Positions 25,546 to 35,482 are shown, counted from the first letter of the stretch. The stretch: DNA of 64,000 nt from Roseburia sp. AM59-24XD (GCF_003478445.1 NZ_QUET01000006.1:62001-126000), one strand, 5' to 3'. Numbers and translations: made by a program. The notes: a model not told the origin generated them from the letters alone.

Positions 25546-28191
25546 TTATTTGTCCAATGCCTTTAATTCTTCTTCCACCTTTGCCATCATGCTGGTGTAT
25601 TTCTCTAATTTCGCTTTCTCCTCAGCGACCTTTGCCTCCGGTGCCTTGCTCATAAACTTCTCGTTGTTCAGCATTCCGTTGACACGCTTTAACTCGCCCT
25701 CCAGACGCTTCTTCTCCTTGGTCAGACGTTCCTTTTCCTTCTCGAAATCAACCAGATCAGCCAGTGGCATATAAATGGTTGCCTTCGGAATAACAACAGA
25801 AACAGCATTGTCTTCTACGCCTGTCTTATCCATCTGTACAAACAGCTCAGATGCATAGATCATATGCTCATAAGCATCTCGACTTCCCTCGAGTACCTTA
25901 CAGGTCTCCTCATCATCTGCCACGATATATACCTGCGCCTTGCGGGCATTGGCAACGTTCATCTCGGTACGGATGTTACGGATACCGCGGATCACGTTCT
26001 TGATGTGCTCTGCCATTGTCTCTGCTGCAGGATTGTTCCACTCCTCCTTATACTCCGGCCATGAAGAGATCATGATAGACTCCTCCTCTGACTGGATCGT
26101 GCAGAAGATCTCCTCTGTGATAAACGGCATGTACGGATGAAGCAGCTTCAGAGAATCGATCAGCACGGTACGGAGTGTCCAGAATGCTGCATTTGCAGAT
26201 GCCGGATCCTTTTCCTGCGCAAAAAGTCTTGGTTTAACGATCTCAATATACCAGTCACAGAACTCGGTCCAGATAAAGTCGTTGATCTTCTGAACCGCAA
26301 CACCGAGTTCGTATTTCTCCATGTTCTCGGTAACTTCCTTCGCCAGAGTATTTACCTTGGAAAGGATCCACTTATCTGCCTCCTTGAGTTCCTCATAAGC
26401 AGGCTCTGTGATCGTATTATCACCCAGATGCATCATAATGAAACGGGATGCATTCCATACCTTATTGGCAAAGTTACGGCTTGCCTCAACACGCTCCCAG
26501 TAGAAACGCATGTCGTTACCCGGCGCATTACCTGTAACAAGGGTGAAACGAAGTGCGTCTGCACCGTATTTATCAATAACCTCCAGCGGGTCAATACCAT
26601 TGCCGAGGGACTTACTCATCTTACGTCCTTGTGAATCACGAACGAGTCCGTGAATCAGAACCGTATCAAACGGAACCTTTCCGGTATGCTCAAGTCCTGA
26701 GAACATCATACGGATAACCCAGAAGAAGATAATGTCATATCCGGTAACAAGTGTACTTGTCGGATAGAAATAATCCATCTCCTCGGTGTTGTCCGGCCAG
26801 CCAAGTGTGCTGAACGGCCAGAGGGCGGATGAAAACCAGGTATCAAGTGTATCCGGATCCTGACGCATCGGCTTGCCACACTTCGGACAATTGCAGCTGC
26901 TTTCCTTGGTAACAACCATCTCGCCACAGTCATCACAGTAAAATGCCGGAATCTGATGTCCCCACCAGAGCTGACGGGAAATACACCAGTCACGGATGTT
27001 CTCAAGCCAGTGATAATATGTCTTATCGAAATGAGGCGGTACAAACTTGGTATCACCGTTCTTCACTGCATCGATCGCAGGCTTTGCCAGATCCTCCATC
27101 TTCACAAACCACTGAAGAGAAACTCTTGGCTCAACCGTTGTATGACAACGATAGCAGGTACCTACATTATGCTCATGATCCTCGATCTTAAGGAGTGCTC
27201 CCTCTGCCTCCAGATCCTTCACGATTGCCTTACGCGCCTCGTAACGATCCATGCCTGCATACTTTGGATAATCGTCCACAATCTTCGCATCGTCTGTCAG
27301 GACATTGATGACCTCCAGGTTGTGACGCTTTCCAACCTCGAAATCGTTCGGGTCATGTGCCGGAGTAATCTTTACAACACCGGTACCGAACTCCATATCT
27401 ACATAATCATCCGCGATGATCGGGATCTGACGGTGTACGATCGGCAGATCAAGCATCTTACCAACCATATCCTTGTAACGCTCATCGTTCGGATTAACAG
27501 CAACTGCCGTATCACCGAGCAGTGTCTCCGGACGTGTCGTTGCAAGATCAATATATCCGGTGCCGTCTGTGGTCTTATAACGCAGATGCCAGAAGCTTCC
27601 TGCCTGATCCTCATACTCTACCTCAGCATCGGAAAGGGATGTCAGACAATGCGGACACCAGTTGATGATACGCTTTCCACGATAGATCAGACCCTTATTG
27701 TAAAGATTAACGAAAACCTCCTTGACTGCCTTAGAGCATCCCTCATCCATGGTGAAACGCTCTCGATCCCAGTCGCAGGAAGAACCGATTTTCTTAAGCT
27801 GTTCTACAATACGTCCGCCGTACTGTTTCTTCCAGTCCCATACATGCTCCAGGAACTTCTCTCTTCCGATATCATCCTTGGAAATACCCTGCTCACGAAG
27901 CTTCTCTACTACCTTTGCCTCTGTAGCGATGGATGCATGGTCTGTTCCGGGCACCCAGAGTGCCTCATAGCCCTGCATTCTCTTAAAACGGATCAGAATA
28001 TCCTGAAGTGTGTTATCCAGTGCATGTCCCATGTGGAGCTGTCCTGTGATATTTGGCGGCGGCATAACGATCGTAAATGGTTTCTTGCTGCGATCTACCT
28101 CCGCATGAAAATATTTTTTCTCCTGCCATTTGTCATAAGTTCTTTTCTCAATGTCCGCAGGATTGTAGTTTTTCTCCAGTTCTTTTGCCAT
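25546..28191 (-). CDS. valS: Valyl-tRNA synthetase
   Basis: 881 aa class I synthetase charging tRNA-Val. HIGH-type motif in PPPNITGQLHMGHALD, the editing domain with TTRPETLLGDTAVAVNP, zinc-binding cysteines (CDDCGEMVV...CPKCGKP), KMSKS in GRKMSKSLGNG and the C-terminal coiled-coil arm (KERLTKEKKRLEGELKRVNG). All is intact. AAAGGATG precedes the ATG. The 98-base leader is too short for a T-box. It contains only a small GAGCTC-tgac-GAGCTC hairpin. Confidence 0.98.
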   Translation of the reverse strand: MAKELEKNYNPADIEKRTYDKWQEKKYFHAEVDRSKKPFTIVMPPPNITGQLHMGHALDNTLQDILIRFKRMQGYEALWVPGTDHASIATEAKVVEKLREQGISKDDIGREKFLEHVWDWKKQYGGRIVEQLKKIGSSCDWDRERFTMDEGCSKAVKEVFVNLYNKGLIYRGKRIINWCPHCLTSLSDAEVEYEDQAGSFWHLRYKTTDGTGYIDLATTRPETLLGDTAVAVNPNDERYKDMVGKMLDLPIVHRQIPIIADDYVDMEFGTGVVKITPAHDPNDFEVGKRHNLEVINVLTDDAKIVDDYPKYAGMDRYEARKAIVKDLEAEGALLKIEDHEHNVGTCYRCHTTVEPRVSLQWFVKMEDLAKPAIDAVKNGDTKFVPPHFDKTYYHWLENIRDWCISRQLWWGHQIPAFYCDDCGEMVVTKESSCNCPKCGKPMRQDPDTLDTWFSSALWPFSTLGWPDNTEEMDYFYPTSTLVTGYDIIFFWVIRMMFSGLEHTGKVPFDTVLIHGLVRDSQGRKMSKSLGNGIDPLEVIDKYGADALRFTLVTGNAPGNDMRFYWERVEASRNFANKVWNASRFIMMHLGDNTITEPAYEELKEADKWILSKVNTLAKEVTENMEKYELGVAVQKINDFIWTEFCDWYIEIVKPRLFAQEKDPASANAAFWTLRTVLIDSLKLLHPYMPFITEEIFCTIQSEEESIMISSWPEYKEEWNNPAAETMAEHIKNVIRGIRNIRTEMNVANARKAQVYIVADDEETCKVLEGSRDAYEHMIYASELFVQMDKTGVEDNAVSVVIPKATIYMPLADLVDFEKEKERLTKEKKRLEGELKRVNGMLNNEKFMSKAPEAKVAEEKAKLEKYTSMMAKVEEELKALDK

Positions 28192-28289
28192 TATCTTACA
28201 TCCTTTCTTCTCATTATCTATAAAATTATATGCTTTATCATCACTTGGCAGAGCTTCAAAGCCCCTTAATATGAGCTCGTCAGAGCTCC

Positions 28290-29294
28290 TTAGATCTTAC
28301 GTTTGTCCACCGGGTTAAGTCCAAAGCTTTCATACGTACAGTCATAATACTTCCAAAAATCTTTCGCCTTGGAAAACAGATTATCGTATACCCTGCCGTT
28401 TAATTCAACCCACGCATGACTGGTGTCGTGGCAGACATATACGTTCCGGTAACCGATCTCATGAAACAGAAATGCCAGTGCCGATGATTCGGACACGCAG
28501 CAGCCTGCATGATGCTTGAAAATATCATTGGCAAAGGTGGATTCCCAGCCCTTTTTCTTGTAGATCGGCTCCAGAAAACGATATCGTCGGTAATCACATT
28601 TCATGATGTACCGATAACATTTCATTTTCTTTTGCTCCATCGTATCCGACGGCTTTGTGATCTTTGCTGCGACCCTTGCCGCCGTACGCATCGTGTCGAT
28701 CTTTCGTACATTCAGCCTGCTTTTGACCGCATGATCCTTCCGGATGCGGATACCGTCCACCTTTCCCTGATGTACCATCACACCACTTGCACGGTCAAGA
28801 TAATAATACTGACCGGCTAATTTCAGCCAGCCCTTATGCATATCTCCGCTTTTATCGAAATAATATGTCTTCTTCCGTATGGTAATAAAAGAATGCTTCA
28901 GCTTCTTTCCACCGCAAAAAACATAATTCGTCGTATATTTTCTGTGCACAAGCCTGCCCGGCACCGGTGTTACTGTCGGTTTGACCGTCGGCGATGGCTT
29001 TACTGTGGGCGGCTTGCTCTCTGCCGGCTTCGCCGTGGATGCCGCTGCAGGACTTTCCGACAAAGCTGCATCCGCCGGCTCCGGCGAATTCACAGACTTT
29101 ACTGTCTCCGGAGTGTTCTCCGGGCTGTCGACTCGAAAAACACCTCTGGAATCATCATAAAAGGAAATGCCTGCATGGACATTTGCCTCATGTTCCTTTA
29201 CGGCTGCCTCACCGGTCCGCACTGCACCTCCGGTCAAAAGCAGGACTGCCGTCAATGTCAGGACGGTTCCCGTCCAAAATCTGTTCTTATTCAT
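28290..29294 (-). CDS. Secreted transglutaminase-like protein with cell-wall-binding repeats
   Basis: 334 aa. Signal peptide (MNKNRFWTGTVLTLTAVLLL), a proline/threonine-rich linker (KPSPTVKPTVTPVPGR, about 100-115), a choline-binding-style repeat region (KKTYYFDKSGDMHKGWLKLAGQYYYLDRASG), then a transglutaminase-like domain. Its Cys is in HHAGCCVSESSALAFLF and the His is in DTSHAWVELNGRVYD. Probably a surface thiol enzyme acting on proteins or peptidoglycan-linked peptides. It heads the minus-strand flow into valS but is separated from it. Exact activity is unknown. Confidence 0.75.
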   Translation of the reverse strand: MNKNRFWTGTVLTLTAVLLLTGGAVRTGEAAVKEHEANVHAGISFYDDSRGVFRVDSPENTPETVKSVNSPEPADAALSESPAAASTAKPAESKPPTVKPSPTVKPTVTPVPGRLVHRKYTTNYVFCGGKKLKHSFITIRKKTYYFDKSGDMHKGWLKLAGQYYYLDRASGVMVHQGKVDGIRIRKDHAVKSRLNVRKIDTMRTAARVAAKITKPSDTMEQKKMKCYRYIMKCDYRRYRFLEPIYKKKGWESTFANDIFKHHAGCCVSESSALAFLFHEIGYRNVYVCHDTSHAWVELNGRVYDNLFSKAKDFWKYYDCTYESFGLNPVDKRKI

Positions 29295-29305
29295 GCTTCT
29301 TCCGC

Positions 29306-29710
29306 CTATTCTACACTATCTACGATCCATGTCTTTCTGTTCTCGGTGTGACAGTAGACGACGAAACCGTCATATTTGGCAATACCATCATATTCATTCT
29401 CATAATAGCAGCTTGCTGCTTTGGAAAGCTTCTTGTACTTTCCGATGGCCTTCACAAGACTGGTCAGCTTCTTTCCAATATATTTCTTCGCCTTTTTCTT
29501 CTGCTGCCGGATCTTCTTCCGGGATTTCTTTGTCTTCTTCCCGGAAGTCGTTGTCTTCTGCGTCTGTGTCGTCGTTGTTGAACGGCTGGCAGCACTGACA
29601 TATACTGTTTCCATTCCTGCCTGACCGGCAATATCCGATGTCGGCGCCGTCATGCTGACTGCCAGAATACATGCCAACAGACTTGTAAGTGCTCGTTTAT
29701 TTTTTTTCAT
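29306..29710 (-). CDS. Small secreted lysine-rich protein
   Basis: 134 aa from the ATG at 29710. Signal peptide (MKKNKRALTSLLACILAVSM), a threonine-rich stretch (STTTTQTQKTTTSGKKTKK), a very basic helix (KKSRKKIRQQKKKAKKYIGKK), then a compact domain with two cysteines (ASCYYENEYDGIAKYDGFVVYC). It stops 11 bases before the transglutaminase-like gene, so both are likely co-expressed and exported together. The basic helix could bind anionic wall polymers. No family recognised. Confidence 0.65.
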   Translation of the reverse strand: MKKNKRALTSLLACILAVSMTAPTSDIAGQAGMETVYVSAASRSTTTTQTQKTTTSGKKTKKSRKKIRQQKKKAKKYIGKKLTSLVKAIGKYKKLSKAASCYYENEYDGIAKYDGFVVYCHTENRKTWIVDSVE

Positions 29711-29825
29711 ACTAATCCTACATCCTTTCTCAGTCCTCAGATTTCGGACCGCTGGCACAATATCTGCAAAGCACATGATCTCATACGATTGCCTCTTTTA
29801 CAGATCAATGCCTACAGTATCATGC

Positions 29826-31265
29826 TCATTTTATCACATATTCCCCCAGAAATCCAGTTGTGTAGTAGTTTCTGTCTTTTTTTGTGATAATTTCCAGCCG
29901 ATAGTCATCTGACGGCATGGAGGAGATATCAATATACGCACCGTAGCTGTAGGAACGGTCTGCTTTTTCGTCCATCGGATCATAGACTGACGGAAACGCC
30001 TCAAACATCAGAAGGTTCTTTTCCCCATAGAAGCTGATATAAACCGGCGAATCGTCATCCGTAAAACGGGGATCCGTCTGACCGCTGACCCGGAGCACCC
30101 CGTCCTGCTTCTCCGTTTCCATTGTGGCAGTCGTTCCTTTGATCTCTTCCACATCCTTATCAAAGGAAACGCCCGGTGCCATCATATACGGCACTCCCTC
30201 CAGTAATGTCGGGATCTGCCGCTGCGCCAGCTCGATCACCACATCATCCGCCTTACTCTGTGACAACAGGCTCAGATCATACGGCACCTCCTTGGTGAAA
30301 AATCCCTTCTTATACTCCTGTGCCACAAACGGGACAAGCGCATTGCCAAAGGAATCCCGGTACATTAAAATGTTCCGGTGCTTTGTTTTCTTTCCTCCGG
30401 CAGATGAGTCCACAGATTTATTCTCCGTTCTGATCTCCATCTGCTCCGTGGACACCACCTTATTGGTATAGCGGTAATCCTGCTTTTTCGAATAGATCAC
30501 GTTCCAGTCCTTTTTGCTGCTCTTCGGAAACAACATCCCCTGAAGATCTCCGTCAAAACTTTTCTTTCTGGTATACGCCTCCTTCTCATAGGAGGTATGC
30601 TTCTTTCCAAGGGCATCCAGAATATTCTCACAGGCAATGGAGGCTCCGAGATTATTCCAATGTGTGTCCAATTTATGGTACACCTGCTCCTTCTGCTCAG
30701 AAAGGACTTCGCGCAGATCGACATAATGAACCCCCTGCTCCTTCATTGAAGTGATCAGAGCATTCAAATTACCCTGTCCGTTTAATGGGACATACCGGTC
30801 CGGCATATATTCTCCGTAAAGCGTGTTCTTATTCGGTGCTGCCACAAATACAAAATCAGCATCACAGACCTCAACGCCCTGTTCAATCAACTTCAGGACT
30901 CTGGCACAATTGTGGATCTGCCGTTTATTCAGACAGTTCCGTTTCATATAATCGTCTAATGTCTCCTCAAAAAACAGCCATCCATCCTTGCCGACGATCA
31001 CCTTTTCATTTGCCGAGCTTTGAAACAGATCCGCCTTCACCCCGGCATCTGCCGTGATAAGTTCCTGCCGGAACGCAAAATGATCCGCCATATAATCGGT
31101 CAGCTCCTGAAAAAACTGCAGATTCACCTTTCCGTCCGTCACCGGCTGTGGCAGTGCTTCGTCATGCTTCTTCTCTATGCTCAGATCCGCCTTGTAGAAG
31201 CGCATTCCCACAAATGGAACAAGAAGCAGTCCCATAAATATGATGATAAAAAGTTTCTTCTTCAT
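29826..31265 (-). CDS. AlgX/DHHW-like SGNH O-acetyltransferase-associated protein
   Basis: 479 aa from the ATG at 31265 (MKKKLFIIIFMGLLLVPFVG, signal anchor). Family marks are ADHFAFRQELI, VIVGKDGWLFF, KLDTHWNNLGA (the DxHxN-type catalytic pair) and the serine in MYRDSFGNALVPF. AlgX/AlgJ-like proteins transfer acetyl groups to extracellular polysaccharide, receiving them from an MBOAT partner. That partner, the MBOAT gene, lies directly upstream. The longer open frame upstream overlaps the MBOAT gene and lacks a better ribosome binding site. Confidence 0.82.
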   Translation of the reverse strand: MKKKLFIIIFMGLLLVPFVGMRFYKADLSIEKKHDEALPQPVTDGKVNLQFFQELTDYMADHFAFRQELITADAGVKADLFQSSANEKVIVGKDGWLFFEETLDDYMKRNCLNKRQIHNCARVLKLIEQGVEVCDADFVFVAAPNKNTLYGEYMPDRYVPLNGQGNLNALITSMKEQGVHYVDLREVLSEQKEQVYHKLDTHWNNLGASIACENILDALGKKHTSYEKEAYTRKKSFDGDLQGMLFPKSSKKDWNVIYSKKQDYRYTNKVVSTEQMEIRTENKSVDSSAGGKKTKHRNILMYRDSFGNALVPFVAQEYKKGFFTKEVPYDLSLLSQSKADDVVIELAQRQIPTLLEGVPYMMAPGVSFDKDVEEIKGTTATMETEKQDGVLRVSGQTDPRFTDDDSPVYISFYGEKNLLMFEAFPSVYDPMDEKADRSYSYGAYIDISSMPSDDYRLEIITKKDRNYYTTGFLGEYVIK

Positions 31266-31351
31266 CAAGCCATCCTTTCCTCTGCTCAAAACAAAAAGTG
31301 CAGCGAAACAATGTATCCGGCTCTTCGCTTTCTGCAGATCAGCTTCTCTTT

Positions 31352-32769
31352 TTAGAACCGGAAATAAATAAATGGGTTGTAAGCCGCTCCGGCAAGACTG
31401 CAGACGCACAAAAACAAAAGCACCAGTACACCGAGATACTTAAGTACCTCCCATACCGCCGCATATCTGTCCCGCAAGCTTCCGGTACATTTCAAAAGCT
31501 TTGCCGTCACCGGATAGGAAAACAGGATTCCGCCGGCGATCAGCACCACCGTATATCCATCAAGCTGCTCCATCAGAAAGCTGCGGGACACCAGATCAAA
31601 CCGCAAGCCGGTAAACATCGTCCGGATCATCCTCCAGCCATACGCCGCCGTGTCTGCCCGAAACATAACAAATGCCGTGATCGCAATGATCCATGTGTAC
31701 AGATTCCCGATCCACTTAAACCGGCACTTGCGGATCGGCAGAACCGTATCCTCCAGTACGTTCATAATACCGTGGATCATTCCCCAGATCACAAAGGTCC
31801 AATTGGCACCATGCCATATTCCTGTCAGAAGAAAAACAAGCAGCTTGTTGCATTCTGTGCGAAGCTTTCCCTTTCGGTTGCCCCCGAGCGGAATATATAC
31901 ATATTCCTTAAACCAGGAAGACAGGGAGATATGCCAGCGACGCCAGAATTCATGAATGCTGTCCGCACTGTACGGATGCTTAAAATTCTCCTGAAAATGA
32001 AATCCAAACATGGATGCCATACCGATTGCCATATCGGAATATCCACTGAAATCATAAAATATCTGAAGCGCATAACACACAGCACCCAGCCAGGCAACCG
32101 CCATCCCGTACTGTCCGATATTCAGGCAAATACATGATCTGCCACCTTTCCCAGTCCATTTGCAAAGATCAGCTTCTTAAATAAACCTTTTACAAAACGG
32201 CAGATGCCATCTGCAATCTCTGTCTCGTTCAGACAACGGTGATCGATCTGCTCCTCGATCTCATTCCACCGGACGATCGGACCGGCGATCAACTGCGGGA
32301 AGAATGAAATGTAGAGAAGCACCTTCATGAAGTCCTTCTGACACATGTCCCGATTTCGGTACACATCGATCACATAGGACATTGCCTGAAATGTAAAAAA
32401 GGAAATCCCAACCGGCAGCCTGATCGCCGGAACCGGAAGTGCAATTCCAAACAAAGCATTAACATTCGTAACCGCAAAGCCCGCATATTTGAATACACCG
32501 AGAACAGCCAGATCACAGATTACTGCAAGTACAAGGAGCAGTCTTTTCATCCTCTTACCGCGAACCGCCGCAATGCCTCTGCCAAAGCCATAATTGACGC
32601 CTGCCGATGCGATCATCAGAAATACATACACCGGCTCGCCAAATGCATAAAAGATCAGACTTGCCAATGTCAGAAATGCGTTCTGCGCCCACCGCTGCCG
32701 GATCAGTAAACTGCCGATAAATGTCAATGGTAGAAACGCAAATAAAAATATCGCCGAACTAAATACCAT
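31352..32769 (-). CDS. MBOAT family O-acyltransferase (AlgI/DltB-like), frameshifted
   Basis: Membrane-bound O-acyltransferase that passes acyl groups across the membrane for modification of surface polymers. Conserved features: LPVGISFFTFQAMSYVIDVYR, FFPQLIAGPI, FYDFSGYSDMAIG, HEFWRRWHISLSSWFKEYVY and the catalytic histidine in GIWHGANWTF. One base is missing near 32125-32127; restoring it joins VADHVFA to LNIGQYGMAVAW and gives 472 aa, the normal length. It pairs with the AlgX-like gene downstream. Alginate itself is not implied. Confidence 0.9.
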
Positions 32770-32839
32770 CTTTTGTCCTTTCCGATACCAGAAGAAAAAG
32801 AGCCCCGAAGGACTCTCCTTGATTTATATTCGTATGGAA

Positions 32840-33196
32840 TTATGCAAGTTTGCTCTTAGCAACCTCAACGAGAGAAGCGAATCCCTCCGGATCAGAGATA
32901 GCCATCTCAGAAAGCATCTTTCTGTTGATATCAATCTCAGCGAGCTTCAGACCATACATGAACTTGCTGTATGAAAGACCGTTAAGTCTTGCTGCTGCGT
33001 TGATACGAGCGATCCAAAGACGTCTAAACTGTCTCTTTCTCTCTTTTCTGCCTGCGAAGGAAGAAGTCAGGGCTCTCATAACAGACTGCTTAGCCACTCT
33101 ATACTGCTTAGATCTTGCTCCTCTATATCCCTTTGCAAGCTTTAAAACTCTATTGTGTTTCTTCTTTGCATTTAATCCGCCTTTAATACGTGCCAT
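32840..33196 (-). CDS. rplT: 50S ribosomal protein L20
   Basis: 118 aa. Begins [20 protein letters not shown], with the [19 protein letters not shown] segment typical of L20. It binds 23S rRNA and, in Firmicutes, represses the infC-rpmI-rplT operon by binding the leader. Strong GGAGG upstream. Third gene of the operon. Confidence 0.98.
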   Translation of the reverse strand: MARIKGGLNAKKKHNRVLKLAKGYRGARSKQYRVAKQSVMRALTSSFAGRKERKRQFRRLWIARINAAARLNGLSYSKFMYGLKLAEIDINRKMLSEMAISDPEGFASLVEVAKSKLA

Positions 33197-33214
33197 TTGT
33201 CTTTCCTCCTTTTA

Positions 33215-33415
33215 TTATTTAGAATATGGTAAAATGCGCTTCATCATCTTAGCGTTTGTTGCATCTACCTCTACAGCTTTTCTCAGGTTTCTCTTTCTTT
33301 TTGTTGACTTCTTATTCAGGATGTGGCTCTTGTAAGCTTTCATCTTCATAAGCTTTCCTGTTCCTGTAGTTTTGAAACGCTTTGCAGCTGCGCGCTTTGT
33401 TTTCATTTTTGGCAT
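33215..33415 (-). CDS. rpmI: 50S ribosomal protein L35
   Basis: 66 aa. Begins [20 protein letters not shown] and ends MKRILPYSK, the whole family pattern. The start at 33415 has GGAGG AAACTATC upstream; the longer open frame is not used. Between infC and rplT in the standard operon order. Confidence 0.97.
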   Translation of the reverse strand: MPKMKTKRAAAKRFKTTGTGKLMKMKAYKSHILNKKSTKRKRNLRKAVEVDATNAKMMKRILPYSK

Positions 33416-33519
33416 GATAGTTTCCTCCTTATTTGCATAATATTTATAAACCGGCGTATCTGTCTGCGACAAAACACCATCTTGAAAGCCTTGCTCACCG
33501 ATAAACGGTCAGCCAATCT

Positions 33520-34029
33520 TTACTGTCTCTTCTCTGATAAGAACATTACCATGGTACGGCCTTCCATCTTGGCCGGCTTGTCAACAACGGAAATGTCCTC
33601 AAGCTTCTCATAGAAGCTGTCCAGAATCTGCTTGCTGTAATTGATGTGTGCGAGCTCACGACCACGGAAACGAAGCGATACTTTAACACGGTCGCCCTTA
33701 CTCAGGAACTTTCTCGCTTGATTTGCCTTTGTGTTCAGGTCATTGACATCGATATTCGGAGACAAACGGATTTCCTTGACTTCCATTGTTCTCTGCTTTT
33801 TCTTTGCCTCTTTCTCACGACGTGCCTGCTCATAACGATACTTACCGTAATCCACGATCTTACATACCGGCGGCTTTGCGTTCGGTGCAATCTTTACCAA
33901 GTCAAGATCTGCTTCTCTCGCAAGCTTCATGGCATCTCGTGCTGACATGATTCCCAACTGTTCCCCGTCCTCGCCGATCAGACGAATCTCTCTGTCTCTG
34001 ATCTGCTCATTTACTGCTGTCCTACTAAT
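33520..34029 (-). CDS. infC: Translation initiation factor IF-3 with AUU start
   Basis: 169 aa. The N-terminal domain (AVNEQIRDREIRLIGEDGEQLGIM) and C-terminal domain (VKVSLRFRGRELAHINYSK) are complete only if translation starts upstream of the first ATG. No ATG, GTG or TTG is in frame there. ATT at 34027-34029 (or ATC just before it) follows GGAGGTG with normal spacing. An AUU start is the known autoregulatory feature of infC, since IF-3 discriminates against non-canonical start codons. The gene is preceded by the L20 leader. Confidence 0.93.
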   Translation of the reverse strand: MSRTAVNEQIRDREIRLIGEDGEQLGIMSARDAMKLAREADLDLVKIAPNAKPPVCKIVDYGKYRYEQARREKEAKKKQRTMEVKEIRLSPNIDVNDLNTKANQARKFLSKGDRVKVSLRFRGRELAHINYSKQILDSFYEKLEDISVVDKPAKMEGRTMVMFLSEKRQ

Positions 34030-34045
34030 GATTCTGCACCTCCAT

Positions 34046-34076
34046 AAAAAAAGTGGATAAGCAAAGCTCTATCCAC
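34046..34076 (-). terminator. Attenuator terminator of the infC operon
   Basis: GTGGATA-gagctttgct-TATCCAC followed by TTTTTTT on the minus strand, ending three bases before the infC ribosome binding site. It forms the regulated terminator of the L20 leader. Confidence 0.88.
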
Positions 34077-34170
34077 TGATCCTATCACAAACCCCAAACC
34101 GGAGACTGATGTCATTATTTAACCCGAGTCACGCTCTGTGCTAAGGTGAGAGTGGATTTCTCTGCTTTGT
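34046..34170 (-). promoter_or_regulatory. Ribosomal protein L20 leader
   Basis: Minus strand contains CTCACCTTAGCACAGAGCGTGA followed by GGGTTAAATAATGAC and then a terminator stem, the arrangement and conserved words of the Firmicutes L20 leader upstream of infC-rpmI-rplT. L20 binding favours the terminator and shuts off its own operon. Confidence 0.88.
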
Positions 34171-34230
34171 TGTTATATTCTCCGCTGTACATCGGCTGCA
34201 TCACAGCACATTTACTGCACAACAAAAATC

Positions 34231-34259
34231 ATGTTATCATATGTTTTTTTATTTGTCAA
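34231..34259 (-). promoter_or_regulatory. Promoter of the infC-rpmI-rplT operon
   Basis: Perfect TTGACA (34259-34254), 17 bases, TAACAT (34236-34231). It overlaps the last codons of the upstream coiled-coil gene and places the transcription start about 60 bases before the L20 leader core. Confidence 0.8.
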
Positions 34260-35460
34260 GCACTTCTTCCACAATTTCCGAACCGTTTTCACTGCTTCCA
34301 GCCACTTCACGGATCTGCTTTTCATAATCCTCTTTGACTTCGGTGTTATAACGGATCTGCTCACGCAGCTTCTGCCGTCTCTGATTCAGGTCATGACGGA
34401 TTTCCACCATCTCGCGGTCATCTAAGATTGCGTAGGTCTGCACCAGCCATACCTCGGTGTCGGAAACCTCATGGCGGTCAAGCTGCTGCTGCAATGCATC
34501 ATTACTCTTAGAAAGCTGCTCGGTGTTTTCCCGGAATCTCCGCTCGTATTCCTTCGCCTTACAGTATTCCCCCCAGAGTTCTTCAAAATCAGCAGCATTT
34601 TTCACACCAAACTTTTCACGGTTATAATCAAGCACACTGACATTGTTGACATACTTGATCTTCGTCCTGTTCAACAGCTCCACTGCCTTGTTATATTTTT
34701 TCTCGGACAATGTGATCTCATACCGGTTCTTGTTAGACTCAGTAAAGATCACAACCGCAGATACCGCCGCAAGTGCCAGTGTTCCAATATACGGATAGGT
34801 CATATTGCTGTCCAGATTAAAGTACAGCAGTATAAACAGCACGATCAGCGAGCCGATCAGACCGGAAATACCCTTGGCAAGCTTTTTTAAAAAGTCCTGT
34901 CTCCCGGCAATCTCTCTCTGATTCTCCTTAATATATGCCTTTTCTGCCTCGAGATGCTTCATATCACTGTCGATCGCCTTCTGGTACATCTCATTCTCAT
35001 ACATTTTCTTGATCTCATCGATCAGCTCGTCCTGATACCGGTCAAACCGCCGCATCTGACGCTCTGTGATCGTGAGTGTCCGGTTCTTATATTGATTTCT
35101 CTCCTGCAGCAGACGCTGGATCCGTTTGCAAAGCTCGAGCAGTTTTTCTCTTTCTTCACCTGCAATCCGGTCAATCTTCTGAATGTCCGTCAGGTATTCC
35201 GTCACCTGCCCGTATTCTGCGCGGGCAATCTCTGTCTGCCGCTCACATTCCCGGATCGACTCGAGACAGGCCTGTACGAAGCGCTTCTGCTCCGCTTTCC
35301 CCTTTGGAACCACACGCTCTGCCGCAAGCTCTTTCTCAGAAAGACGTTTCTCTTCTCCAGTCATCTCTTCTGCCACTTCCTGCGAAAGGTTCTGCTCCTG
35401 TGCATTCTCCTCCGCCCGGAGACTATTTTGCTTTTTCTTTTTCCGATGCCAAAATGCCAT
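34249..35460 (-). CDS. Coiled-coil membrane protein, last gene of the DUF5717 operon
   Basis: 403 aa. A highly charged N-terminal region (KKKKQNSLRAEENAQEQ), long predicted coiled coils (about 60-200 and 290-400, e.g. ERQTEIARAEYGQVTEYLTD), and two adjacent membrane helices at about 205-250 (ISGLIGSLIVLFILLYF and YIGTLALAAVSAVVIFT). Both coiled-coil arms thus face the cytosol. It follows the TPR-like gene by 22 bases. No family recognised; likely a membrane anchor for the operon's other products. Its 3' end contains the infC operon promoter. Confidence 0.7.
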   Translation of the reverse strand: MAFWHRKKKKQNSLRAEENAQEQNLSQEVAEEMTGEEKRLSEKELAAERVVPKGKAEQKRFVQACLESIRECERQTEIARAEYGQVTEYLTDIQKIDRIAGEEREKLLELCKRIQRLLQERNQYKNRTLTITERQMRRFDRYQDELIDEIKKMYENEMYQKAIDSDMKHLEAEKAYIKENQREIAGRQDFLKKLAKGISGLIGSLIVLFILLYFNLDSNMTYPYIGTLALAAVSAVVIFTESNKNRYEITLSEKKYNKAVELLNRTKIKYVNNVSVLDYNREKFGVKNAADFEELWGEYCKAKEYERRFRENTEQLSKSNDALQQQLDRHEVSDTEVWLVQTYAILDDREMVEIRHDLNQRRQKLREQIRYNTEVKEDYEKQIREVAGSSENGSEIVEEVLDK

Positions 35461-35482
35461 CTGTGATAACCCCTCTTTCTAC

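Noticed and set aside
26956-28269. 437-aa open frame on the plus strand opposite valS
   Set aside because: Exactly antisense to the fully conserved ValS; composition (many Cys, His, Ile, Leu) is that of a shadow frame and it lacks a ribosome binding site.
28192-28289. T-box riboswitch upstream of valS
   Set aside because: Only 98 bases are available, with no T-box sequence and no terminator/antiterminator pair.
31298-32137. 279-aa plus-strand frame opposite the MBOAT gene
   Set aside because: Antisense to conserved MBOAT motifs; no recognisable protein features.
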